A stretch of 64,000 nt of DNA from Pteria penguin. Its lineage: Eukaryota > Mollusca > Bivalvia > Pterioida > Pteriidae. Both the position numbers and the translations under genes were made by a program. This document shows positions 34,401 to 45,593 of this stretch, in pieces (positions within the stretch are counted from its first letter, which is position 1; each line of letters begins with the position of its first letter). The notes under the pieces are model-generated. The model saw nothing but the letters and a program-made list of their open reading frames with translations. It did not search any database and was not told where the DNA came from. Location: NCBI GenBank assembly GCA_035048485.1, contig CM068585.1, positions 53,935,910 to 53,999,909 of the forward strand, written 5' to 3'.

Positions 34401-35130
34401 TTTAAATCAGAACTTATAAAATTAAAAAATCCCGTCGAAGTTCCTAACTATCATTATGTGGGTACTCGGCTTGGTCAAATTTTACATGCAAGACTGCGCA
34501 TGGGCTGTAGCAGCCTAAAACATCACTTGTTTTTGAAAAACATAGAACCAAACCCGTACTGCTCGTGCGGAGGATTAGAATCTACGGAACACTATCTGCT
34601 TCATTGTAAACAATTTTCTAATCAACGCATAGTCCATTTAAATTCTTTAAATATTACACTTTATACAAATAAACTTCTATTTGGAGATACTACTGATACA
34701 TATGACAACAATGCTGCAGTTTTCATAGCAGTACAAAACTATATACTTGACACTAAAAGATTCACTTAAATTTATTATTATATATAAACCCACTTATGAC
34801 CTCTGGAACCTTTCTTCCTTTTTTTTTCATTTCTTTTCTTTTCTCTCCTTCACTACCATTTTCCTTCTTTTATTTTTATGAAAATAATATTTTGAAGTTT
34901 TTGTTTCTACTTATATTGTTTGTATCAAAAATATATGTTTGTATTGTCATTGTTTATGAACTTTATTATACTGAAATCCTTATTAGATTGTTCTCCTAAG
35001 TTTGTCAATTATCAGCCACAGGGAGATGGATTTATATAAATGTTTCACTTTTTTCCAAATCCCTATATATTCACTTATGTAATATTACTTCTTGCTTTAT
35101 AAGAAATAAATATTGTTTAAACTAATGTCA
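31490..35130 (+). mobile_element. LINE B, non-LTR retrotransposon, dead
   Basis: In order: C-terminal part of an APE endonuclease (31620-32030, GTFYRPPNS, then TLIDLMITN), a linker, a reverse transcriptase (about 32970-33700: VVPVFKKNDP, ENYRPISLLS, DISKAFDRVW, and FADDTTIY at 33607-33630), and a C-terminal region ending in the knuckle CSCGGLESTEHYLLHC (34559-34606). The 3' end is near 35127 (AATAAATATTGTTTAAAC). Defects: 5' truncation, frameshifts near 32330, 33420 and 33530, several stops and a 29-bp repeat expansion. The last two ORF segments (33681-34178, 34221-34769) are still open. Confidence 0.92.
32531..32797. repeat. 29-bp tandem repeat inside LINE B
   Basis: Nine units of GATGAAGATGTTCAGATTAC plus TGATGATCT; the CAGATTACT landmark runs from 32547 to 32779 at exactly 29-base spacing. 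The single-unit reading (DEDVQITDDVQ) fits the ORF on both sides, so eight extra units (232 bp) were added and shift the frame. Confidence 0.92.
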
Positions 35131-35520
35131 ATCACAGTATTCTCTCAATGTTGTTTTATGTTTATTTGTCTTTTTGACATGTATGTCAGTTATTCTTTGA
35201 AGGTCTTGTTCGTGTTTATGATAATAAAAACAAACATCTTTGGTTTCAATAATTTATTTCAATTATAACTTATTCAAAGCAATCCATATTAATTGTTTAC
35301 TTTGCAATATGAATCAATTTTAATGAAATTTTATGAAATATTATGAAATAAATACGAAACTCATATGTTTGATTTTCATAATTTTTTTTATTCATTAATA
35401 ATATTATATAATCAATATTATTATTTAATATGCATCATAAATAAACCATAATTCACGTACAAATTCTCATAATAATTTCCAATTACATATAATATATACA
35501 TATATAATACATATATAATA

Positions 35521-35625
35521 TAGGTCCCGAAACGACGTATAGCATATCCCGAAACGACGCATTCAAGTCCCTAAACGTCGTATATATTTGATCCCGAAAC
35601 GTCGTGTTCCTGAAATGTTGTGCGC
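35521..35625 (-). repeat. Right subterminal CGACGTTTCGGGA array
   Basis: Four spaced complements (TCCCGAAACGTCG and variants); the inverted partner of the array at 31355-31455. Confidence 0.8.
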
Positions 35626-35681
35626 CCCTGCATGAACAATATGGATCGGGTTCAAGATTAGGCAGAAAGAAATGTTGTTGA

Positions 35682-36274
35682 AAGGAGCATGGTCCGCTGG
35701 AAGTCGTGAAAAGTACAAAAAAATATATAAACGGATTTCTTAAACGGCAATCGATTGTTAGTATATTATCTAAGATGTGTAAAAAATATCTTTACCACAG
35801 TCGATATTGTTAACAAGATATCTCCGTTTTAAATTTGCAGGCCAACTTTTTGCATATTGTTGTGGACGGTCAGAGGAAATCACGTGACAATGAAATTCGA
35901 GCTTTACCGGATTCTAACATTTGTTCCACTTTTCTTTTATTGGCTTCGGAGTCTGTGTTTAGTTTTTTTCATTCGCACTTTTGCTTTTTTTTTCCCATGC
36001 TCGTATTCTTTCATGTGAACTATTGTTGCTGTTTTCTACAATAAATATCCGCGCACGCGCATGGTTATGGGCGGAGCATCGCCGTATTTGGAGAATTGTA
36101 ACCAACGAATTTAATTCGACTCAATTACCTTTATTCTAAGAAAACATTGAGGAATTTTAGTTTTAAATTTTGCAATTAACACAAAGTTTTTAATTTATGC
36201 AATACAGGAAAAATAAGATATTGTTGTAATTTATCCTTTTCATGCCATAATTTTCCAGTCTCGGACCAGGTCCC
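35682..36274 (-). mobile_element. TTAA-flanked MITE, copy 2, inside LINE A
   Basis: Full-length inverted copy of 12298-12878 (shared segments include TCACGTGA and CCGCCCATAA on its own strand). Ends AAGGAGCATGGTCCG and CGGACCAGGTCCC; flanks TTGA and TTAA, a slightly decayed TTAA duplication. Removing it rejoins LINE A codons (CSLL to QQHFF). Confidence 0.82.
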
Positions 36275-36579
36275 TTAAAGTAAACTGCAGTGCATTCGCA
36301 TTCGAGCGTGTAGTACTTGACCGCGACAAGTACCTACGAAGTAACTAATATTGAGGAAAGGATTTAGATATTGGATAGTAATTCCCGTCAATAGAGGATT
36401 TATATGATTTTAGTGATGTGGCATTTCTTATGCAAAGAGGCGAGTTGTAAGAATTTCTTGTATTATCACTATGGATAGTATCACAATTGGGAGGGGGAGG
36501 GGGACAAAAAGACTTACCTATCGCTGTTTGATCTGTGTTTGGTATCCATAATCTCCTCTTTTTGAAGAAGACCATTCGA

Positions 36580-37100
36580 AAATATTAGAAAGTTCGTGGC
36601 TTCCGTGCCTTCCTAATACGATTTCCTGTCTCTTTTTCGACCAGCTTGTCATCTTTTTCTAAATCTGATTCAGTTTATCTATTCTCACATAAGCTTCCCT
36701 TTTTCTTTCTCTTTGTCTTTTTCTACATCTCTTCGCCTTTCTACAAACAAAGGGTTTTTTTGTTAGACTTTATGTAAGCACATTTCATTCTATCTGATTA
36801 AGGGCAAAATCTACACGAACTCTATGAGGAGTAGAATTATCCTTATCCCTTCTCCCCACTAGGCACCATAATTTTTTTTATTTGATTAATTAATTAATTA
36901 ATTTAATTTTTGTTAATTATTTATTTATTTCTTTATTTAGAGACATACATACAATGTGTATATATGTCTCTGTTTATTTATTAATTTATTTATTCATTTA
37001 TTTATATATTTATTATAATTATTATTATTATACGATACCAAACGATTTCATGTTGAACAGACAATGATTATATTAAAAAATCTAAACCTGCAGGTCGAGA
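36580..37100. other. Intergenic, AT-rich, nothing recognised
   Basis: Includes (TTAA)n and (TTTA)n tracts at 36880-37040. No gene. Confidence 0.5.
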
Positions 37101-37102
37101 AA

Positions 37103-37485
37103 CAATCTGACTAAAACCATAATTTTATTCCACTTCTCTATTTGTTTATTTGCGTATAAAGATCTGATGAAACTCCATAGGAGGTCACGTTGTGGTGAAC
37201 TCTGATTTTCAACCAATCAGTGGATCGGCTACAAATTCCTAGGAATAAAATTAACATCCACAGTGTGCGTGACCCACAAGGTAGTTTTTGAATAGTGTTT
37301 GTTACATATTGCGTCACTATCACTTGCCTAGACGAGTCACTGATTGGCTATGGGAAATAACTGTTTCGGTGACTAAGACGTCATCAGAGGTCACCAGAAC
37401 GTGAACCTTTACGGGGTTTCACCAGATCTTTATACGCAATGGAACAAATAGAGTAGCGAATAAAGATATGGTTTTATTCAGATTG
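37103..37485. mobile_element. Mutator-like MITE, copy 2
   Basis: 383 bp, same sequence and ends as 4465-4846 (CAATCTGACTAAAACCATA ... CAGATTG). Flanked by a perfect 9-bp direct repeat GTCGAGAAA (37094-37102 and 37486-37494). Confidence 0.88.
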
Positions 37486-37717
37486 GTCGAGAAATAAAAT
37501 ATTGAAATCACAGTTTACTAAAACATATATGAGCAGTTTTATATTTGATATCAACTTTACTTTAGCAAATATAATATGTATTATAAAGATTTTCATATAA
37601 TCCATACCTTATATAGTGTTGACCATTAACATAAATGAGTTTTTAAGACAAATTTTCATAATGTTTTCATTTTCCATTACATGGGTAATTTTGCAGTACA
37701 TCATATATAATAATATT

Positions 37718-37738
37718 ACATTATTATTATTATTATTA

Positions 37739-37801
<63 letters not shown>

Positions 37802-37809
37802 TATTATTA

Positions 37810-37847
<38 letters not shown>

Positions 37848-37866
37848 GTTATCATTATTATTATTA

Positions 37867-37898
<32 letters not shown>
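37718..37898. repeat. (TTA)n microsatellite
   Basis: About 180 bp of TTA with rare interruptions. Long Tyr, Ile and Leu frames here are artefacts. Confidence 0.97.
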
Positions 37899-37900
<2 letters not shown>

Positions 37901-38611
37901 ATAAAAAATCCTATAAATATACAATTACAATTTTCCACCATATGTCTAATTCGGCAAAAGACCAATATCCGTACAAACCCTCCTGACATTTTTCACAATC
38001 AAATTTTAAATTAGCATAAAAACAGTAACACACAATACTACAAATTATCAGTGTATATAGTGTTATAGTTTTCTTAAGAAAAAAAAACCACACACACACA
38101 CACATAAGCAAAACAAAAATGTAAATAAAACAAACAAAAAGAACCCTCAACAAAACAGAACAAAAACAAAAAATCATTAAAATTCACACACACATAAGCA
38201 TTTCCCATAACATTATTTAGCGAGACATGAATTTAAATAGCTTCTCAAAGAACGACAGTTTACTTTTTTCATCATCTGGAGTATAAAAATTGATAAAAAT
38301 TAAAATGAGGTCATTATAGCGTTCATTTAATGCAATATAAACTGTAACTTTTAAGAAATTGTTTTTTTCAAGCATTGTCCAAATTGTTTTACCACGCAAA
38401 ATTAAGAATTGTGAAAAATCAGCCCATATATACCATTTACAAGCCCATAAACATATGCTTTCCTGCTGCAGTTCCGAATGCCTGCCACACAATCGCATCT
38501 CTTTTCGGGACAGAAAAAAGTCAGAAAGAAAAGAGTACGGCCTGTTATAGCGTGTTCTCATACAACATTGTTTTCCTCAAATAAGCTAGAGTTATCTCCC
38601 TTATCATAGTA

Positions 38612-38840
38612 CAACTCTCGGACTTTATCCATAACTGTCCATACAAAACTGCTTGATTTCACTTGATTTTGTGATATAATCGCATTGAGTAACTAAATGT
38701 TATACTGAAAATTGTCATCTGATTGATTACATTTACTGATTAATTTACAGTGAAGTAACGAAATCTGCCTTGATAGGTAGTAAATTTCTCAAAAAATTAA
38801 TAAAGTTTACATGGTAGTAATGGAAAAAGTCCGAGAGTTG
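38612..38840. mobile_element. 229-bp mariner-like MITE
   Basis: Ends CAACTCTCGGACTTTATCC and GGAAAAAGTCCGAGAGTTG are inverted repeats, with TA on each outer side (38610-38611, 38841-38842). Confidence 0.7.
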
Positions 38841-39364
38841 TACTTCAATATGGCCGCTAATGCTAGTAGTGTGACATCACATGGGGAAACCCTGTATAAC
38901 TTATACAACCGAAGTTCCCAAAATTCTCTCCGCCAAACTTTATCAGTTATAGTAGACATTAGATTTATGTATAAAAATGCTATTTTCATATTTTAAATTA
39001 CAGCTGATATCGTTTTAAACCGTCATTACTTTGATGTTAAGTCAAAATTGATAAAACGACCCCAAAACTTTTTCCAATGGAAAATTTAAACGCAAGTATA
39101 TCAGATATTCACGATATACAGAAGCATTATCATATACACTAAAATAAAATAAGATTTAAAAAAGGAAAAAAATGAAATAAAAATGCTTATATCCACCAAA
39201 ATAACAATAACCAAGAGAGCGAGAGAAACAACACTCTGTCGGGTTCTCGTCACGTGACTAATTCCCGGCAATAATAAATAGACTATTATTTCTATTATTA
39301 TTATTCTATTCTATTTGAAGTTACTTTTTCCACTATTTGTTTGTCTGATTATCAGTCAGTTCGT

Positions 39365-39705
39365 CTGTCTAGAAGTATATTTGTCCATCTCCCTAGGATT
39401 TACCTTGACTAGATCTTTTGAATTGTACTTTATGTAATTTTCAATTCTGACACGTAAAGCTGGTGACCTTGTTACCCTTATTAGACATACCTGTCAAGAA
39501 AAAGCTGCTTACGAGGGACAAAGTGTTTCACAGTGCCTGTCTAGAAGTATATTTGTCAATCTCCCTATGATTTACCTTGACTAGATCTTTTGAACACTAA
39601 TTTATGTAATTTTTAATTTTGACACATAAAGCTGGTGACCTTGTTACCTTTATTAGACCTACCTGCCAAGAAAAAGCTGCTGACGAGGGACAAAGTGTTT
39701 CACAA
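39365..39705. repeat. 172-bp tandem duplication upstream of ABCB6
   Basis: Two adjacent copies beginning CTGTCTAGAAGTATATTTG at 39365 and 39537 and ending GACAAAGTGTTTCACA. They differ at scattered positions. The second copy ends about 100 bp before the apparent splice acceptor at 39807 and 194 bp before the ABCB6 ATG. Content resembles the TGACCTTG-type repeats. Confidence 0.88.
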
Positions 39706-39807
39706 AAGCATTTAGCTCTATTATTTTATTTATAGATATCTACCAGATTTCAATAATATACAAATACGTGTCTTTTATTCATGCATATTTTCCTTGCTAT
39801 CTTTTAG

Positions 39808-39898
39808 GACAAACGAAGACTATGTGAACCACATTCGTCCCTTTCTCGGATATAAACTGCGTTTTCGTTGGATAACATATTAAATTCCACCAATCAAA
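39808..39898 (+). other. ABCB6: Probable 5' UTR part of ABCB6 exon
   Basis: TTGCTATCTTTTAG at 39794-39807 is a good acceptor, followed by 91 nt without further signals to the ATG. It suggests an untranslated exon upstream whose position I cannot place. Confidence 0.4.
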
Positions 39899-40392
39899 AT
39901 GAAGTATTGCAATGGTGCAAATTTTACAAACATTTGGATTTACAATGCCATTAATCCTTGTTTTCAAGAAACTGTGACCTCTACCATACTATTTTTATTC
40001 ACATTCACTGCGGGATGCTTTCAATGCCATATATACAAAAAGAGTGCCAAAAGGATAGGACCGATCTACAAGCCCACGTCGTGTGGACTGTTTTTCCAAG
40101 TGGTGATCTCCATTCTATTTCTAACAGAGATTCTCATTCGTATCATCATCCTAGATACTGCAGTGGGATCACCCAAAGTGTATGGATTTCATTTGTATCG
40201 CGCAGTTCTACTTGCCCTTTGCTGGATAATCTCCATACGCTTGCTGTTTATCGAACGCGACAAAGCCCTCCCGGAGTCACGTGTCAGAGGTCACGGTTGG
40301 GTGCTCATAGTATTCTGGTCATTAGTTTTCGTCAATGAGGTCCTATATCTATTTTCCTGGAATAATGACAACTTTTTCTGGAAACTAAAAAA
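39899..40392 (+). CDS. ABCB6: ABCB6 exon 1 (TMD0)
   Basis: 494 nt, residues 1-164 plus two bases; donor GTAAGT. The ATG has A at -3. Encodes four hydrophobic segments (about 25-42, 62-86, 101-118, 133-152) and the luminal N-terminus [10 protein letters not shown]. Matches ABCB6 TMD0 in spacing, including the SWNNDNFFW stretch that parallels human SWNSPQWWW. Confidence 0.95.
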
Positions 40393-40996
40393 GTAAGTAT
40401 ATGTCTTAAAATTTACTTTCGTTTTTTGTAGAAATGAAAACTGAAAACTAAAATTTGCAATACTCCGTTGATTAACGGCGCTTTCAAACAAGATATCTCT
40501 TATAGCAAGTTTATACGTGCAAAACAATATTCAATAGTATTCGTAAGTACTCGGTCATTTCCGTAACAGAAAAGGAAAAATTTTCAAATTGGATTCATGT
40601 CGAACACTGTCGCTTTGGTTAAATATCTTATGAGCAACTGAACTGAACGAACGCATCATGCACACAGAAAGCGAAAATCATAATGCATTATAGCTACATG
40701 TAATACTAAATAAAAGAACAGTTGTCAAATTTAAGGATTTATTAAATATAATGATGATGAAAAGTAACAAAAGAAAGACTGCAGATAGCTTAAAAGTTGA
40801 CATGTCTCTGTGATAATAATAATAATAATATTTGATTGATTGGTGTTTTACGTCGCTTTCAGCAATATTTCAGTTATATCGCGACATGGCAGCAGGAGGT
40901 TACCAACCTCTTAAACATAGTGGCGCAACCCGGGAATCGAACCCGGATCGTCGGCGCCGCAAGCCAAGCGCTTAACCACTACACCACGCCTGCCCC

Positions 40997-41037
<41 letters not shown>

Positions 41038-41166
41038 GATGATGGGATGATGATGATGATGATAAGAACAACAACAACAACACCAATGATAATAATAATA
41101 AAATAATAATAATAATTATTATTATTATGAATATTATTATTATTATCATCCTCATCATCATCATCA

Positions 41167-41219
<53 letters not shown>

Positions 41220-42028
41220 AAAATCAGTCATGATCAAGGCAATCCGCGCAACACAAGAATCTTGTAGCTTCAATGTAAAATACCGGTACTAGAGTAACTG
41301 ATGCAACATCAATGCTCTATTCACAATATCGCATCTCTCGCAAAGGCTTAGGAGAAGGAGGAGGGAGGGGGAGACACAAGTATGTCTGTCTCGCCCCCCC
41401 CTTTCCCCCAATTTCAGTATAGGTCAAAAATTGGTAATTAACAAGACGTGTGATAATGATTGGCTCATCTTCTGTAGGGAGAGAGGGGCTACTATTTCAA
41501 AGTATCAGGAGCTGTGATTGGATAAGCCGAGATTCCTCGTCACGGTAGAAGTCGTTCATAAAGGATCTTTCACTGCTTCGAATGGGTCCATTGAATACCT
41601 CTTATATACCTTTGCGTTTTATGTATATACTTTTTTTTATTGTTCTTACCTTCAAAAATTACTGGAGTATCCATTGTTCCAAATGGGACTCTCAAGCTAT
41701 GCGCGTCCGCTTCGAGTTTTACATACTGCCCAATTCTTTTACGAGAAGAGGTCCAAAACATTCCGGATGTAGTATGGGGGTATGACTTTGGTTTTATCGT
41801 AGGCGATCATGCAATTTTCAGCCATATATTACTGATATCATTGTGAATACATGAAAATCAGAATTTGAATTCACTGGAGAAGCATACATTGATGAAATGT
41901 TCTTAATTGTTTTCTCACTATAGGTAATAATCATAGTAAAATAAAGGACAAAAAATAAATAAAATAAATAAATGAATGAATGAATGAATGAATGAATGAA
42001 TAAATAAATAAATGAATGAATGAATGAA

Positions 42029-42063
<35 letters not shown>

Positions 42064-45000
42064 AGAAAGAAAGAAAGAAAGAAAGAACGAAATAAGAGAG
42101 TACTTAGAAAACCTCATGCAATATCATCCGTCTTGATCATCCCAGCGTTTGGGAATAAACCCCATTCCGTTGAGCAATATACACCATTGAGATACTTTGT
42201 GCCATTTCGGTTAACACGTGTTGCTTTACGTCACTTCCACGTGATTTCGGGTATACATCTGCTTGATACTTTACTCCGACATTGGGCCCTATACAATGGG
42301 TCAATGGGTCACCGGAAGCAGTGAAGGATCACTTACTTGTCGGCGATCATCGTCATCCGTCACTTCGGCTGACAGAGTATGAACGTCGGAAATGTCGTTC
42401 TCGTGCGTAGGTCACAGAATTTGATGTTGAAAGAAGCGGCGCCATAAAAATTTATTAGAGATGAACTAGAAATGCATTTTGATTAAGAAAACGATATAGT
42501 CTCTTGCGAAAATAAACAAGACAGGGTAGGAATGGTAAGTCTCTTTTTCTTCAATTCACTTTTTTCTGACGGTTCCCTACAACTGCATTGGCGGATTTAG
42601 AGGGGGGGGGGGGGCTGCAACCCCCTGTGGTCAGGAAATATTCCCCCAAAAAGGTCATTTTCCACCATTTTAGGGCTACAACCCCCTTTCCAGACCGAAA
42701 GTACAAAATATGTCATGGGAAACTGCAAAAATTTCTAGATCCGCCTATGAACTGTATCGTATTCCAAATCTCTGTAATCTGTTTTAGAAGGAAAGGGGGG
42801 AGGGGGTGTTGTAAATTCGCCAGCGTCTTCTATGCCCTTTAGAAATTTTGCCAGCTAGAGGTAAAATTGCTCAACTGCCAATAAACATGCCAGTACATTA
42901 AGTACATTCGTACGGAATTACCTGGCTTCTCTCTCTTCTATAGGTATATTAGTGTAAATACACATTTCAGAAGTAACCTTTATGTTCTAATGCATATCGT
43001 GATAAACTCTTAATTTTTCTCATTAATATTTAGCAGCTGTCTTCTTAGGAAGCAACCATTCGATGTTTAGGGGGGGAGGGGTGTTTTTGGCCTATTTTTC
43101 AGAGGTTTCCCTTCCTACAAATCAAATGGTTGCTCCCTTAAACCATTGCGTACACTGTCGCTCAGATCAACTTGATGTTTTTTATGCGTTTGTTAGTTTA
43201 GTTTAGTTTAAACATATTTTATTTCATTCTGATAACATGAAATAGGATTAGGCAAAAGTTATGACATCATTACAATAGCCTTCTCCTTATCATATACATC
43301 ATATAGTTATCAAGATGGCAACTTATAACATATATACAACATATTAAGTGCAAGTTTTTTGAACGTACATGTATAATATTATATAGCATGCGCAGATACA
43401 GAGGGGGAGGGTAGGAGGGGTCTGAACCCCCCTGGAATCCGAAAATTTTACCAAAAAAAGGTAATATTTGGGCATTTTTGGGGTTGGACCCCCCTCGTCT
43501 AAGAGAAAAATTTACCTTTTTTGGTTGGACCTCCTCTGACAAAAATTTCTGGATCCGCGCATGTATAGTAATAATGAATTAAAATGAGAACACATTTTGC
43601 TTCAAGGGAAAGAGAGAGAGAGATGGATGGAGAGAGAGAAAGCGAGAGGGAAAGTAGAGAAAGAAAAAAAAATATTGGCTTAAATTCGCTGTTATAGATC
43701 TATAAAAATCGTTTAATTTGTTTTATATAATCTTGAACTGATAACATAATCAATTCGTTTTGTTTTACTGTGCATGTATCCTCTTTTCCAAATAAAAGTG
43801 TTGCAATATCGAGAGGATAAAACATATGTAACTTATCGAGTAGACATATGTTCTTTATTTTTGGTACAATGTACATTCTAGTAAATAATTTGAAACGTCT
43901 TCTTCTGCCGCACCACATGAACAACAGGGCGAATCAATAAGATTTAGTACTCTAAATAGATCATAGTTAAGGTTGCTGCACATATTACGAAGTCTGGTTA
44001 AGATGATGTTAAATTTTCTGTTTCCTAAATAAAAATAATCAGGTACAATATGAATGTCCCTTTCAGAGCGTAAATAATACTTAAATTGATCAGAATTAAA
44101 ATTATGTCTAATTTCGGGATCAAGCTCATTCCAAAGTTCCATGCGTTTGTTCTAATCTTTCAAGTAACATGTTCCCGCTGTCGGGAATAGATGATTTGCG
44201 AGTTTTCGATTACGCTTTGAAATTCTTAAATATTACTATAAAACACGTGACTATGGACAAATATTGATGTTTCAATTATGGAATTTGAATTATGACAAAA
44301 CGAAATACAGATTTGTTTTAATTATTGAGTAGATATTACTGTTTTCCCTTTCGCTTGTTCGCTTGTAATCCTTTCTGTTTTAACTAAAAAGAATATTGTT
44401 CAAATCACGTGCCTAAGGACTCAAAATTCCACCGCGGCATTCGAGATACCAACGTATGGTGAATAAATCTGCGAAATTATTCAGAAGTATTGCCCATATG
44501 TCATTTCTTGACAATTGGCAATGGCAATTATAGATGTTAAAAGTCATGGCAATACTCAAAATACGAATTTAAATGTGCCATATGTTTCCTAATGCAAATT
44601 CTAAATTCAGTTGTATCTTGTGATTGTTTGTCCTCGCAGTAAACAAAAAAAAAGTACATTCTGAAACAACTGTTGTTACTTCATTAAGTGACACAGGGTA
44701 ATCTTCAATGTAGCACGCTGTACAACGTAATTCCTTATAAAACCGTTATCAACAATTCCGGTATTTTGCTTGTTTTGCTCAGTTTTCTCCAGGGACATAG
44801 ACTACTTTGAAAGTAGTCTACGTCTCTGGTTTCCCCCCTCTGCTTTTACGTACTGACAAAATATTTGGACTTGCATGGTGTCTGCATCTGCTTTAAGCAT
44901 TGTACAGACATTCCGACCTATGCAACGGGCCAACTCTAAATAGTGAGCGATATATCACATGCCATGACCCAAGACTACAAATTGGTGATGTCTGTTTGTC

Positions 45001-45403
45001 CGTCCGTCCTTCTGTCTGTCCATCTGTCCGCCAAAAGTTTGGTTAAAGTTTCTGGTTGAAGAAAAATCTGAGCAACTACGAGATGTAAAATATAATACTT
45101 CGCACACAAGTTCCTTATAACCAGATGTTTCAAATGACCATGACTTTTGACCTAGTTACCTTGACCTTGGACTTTGACCTACTTTTAGAAAACTTTATCT
45201 TTGGCTATATCTTTTGAATCAATAGGGATATGGATTTTATACTTCACACATAGGTTCTTTATGACGAGTGCTTTATTTTGATACCATGATTTTTGACCTT
45301 GTGACTTTGACCTTATTTTGAATTTGCTTAGCGATCCGGCCGTACCTTGCGATATTTTGTTATTTATTTGTTTATTATTATTATTATTAGTAGTAGTAGT
45401 AGT

Positions 45404-45438
<35 letters not shown>

Positions 45439-45515
45439 TATCATTATCATCACCATCATCATCAGCATCATCATCATCATCATCATCATCATTATCATCA
45501 TCATCATTATTATTA

Positions 45516-45593
<78 letters not shown>

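Larger units (their letters stand above)
31348..35629. mobile_element. 4.28-kb inverted-repeat element inserted in LINE A
   Basis: Flanked by the 8-bp direct repeat GCATGAAC (31340-31347 and 35630-35637), within the Cys-Ser-Cys codons of LINE A. The left end (to about 31455) and right end (from about 35521) carry arrays of CGACGTTTCGGGA in opposite orientation, sharing GGAACACGACGTTTCGGGA. An 8-bp duplication fits hAT-like transposition. No transposase is seen; the interior is mostly LINE B. Confidence 0.78.
30808..36490 (-). mobile_element. LINE A, 5' truncated, split by two insertions
   Basis: The minus-strand C-terminal part of a LINE ORF reads in three blocks: 36490-36279 (NTRNSYN, IRNATSLKSYKSSIDGNYYP, then after a frameshift HARMRMHCSLL), 35681-35638 (QQHFFLPNLEPDPYCSC) and 31347-31100 (ASIESNLHFLLECPIYTKQ to ILESKRF and a stop). 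The knuckle CSC...HFLLEC is continuous only if the intervening DNA is removed. The 3' UTR ends AATAAAATATGTTTAAAC at about 30808. No RT domain remains. Confidence 0.82.

Noticed and set aside
34796..34999. 67-residue hydrophobic frame after LINE B
   Set aside because: Lies in the T-rich 3' UTR of LINE B; no independent support.
37616..38014. Tyr-rich, Ile-rich and Leu-rich frames
   Set aside because: Translations of TTA repeats; the same applies to the frames at 40911-41273 and 45185-45686.
39958..40338. 126-residue frame overlapping ABCB6 exon 1
   Set aside because: Out-of-frame shadow of the clear TMD0 coding sequence.
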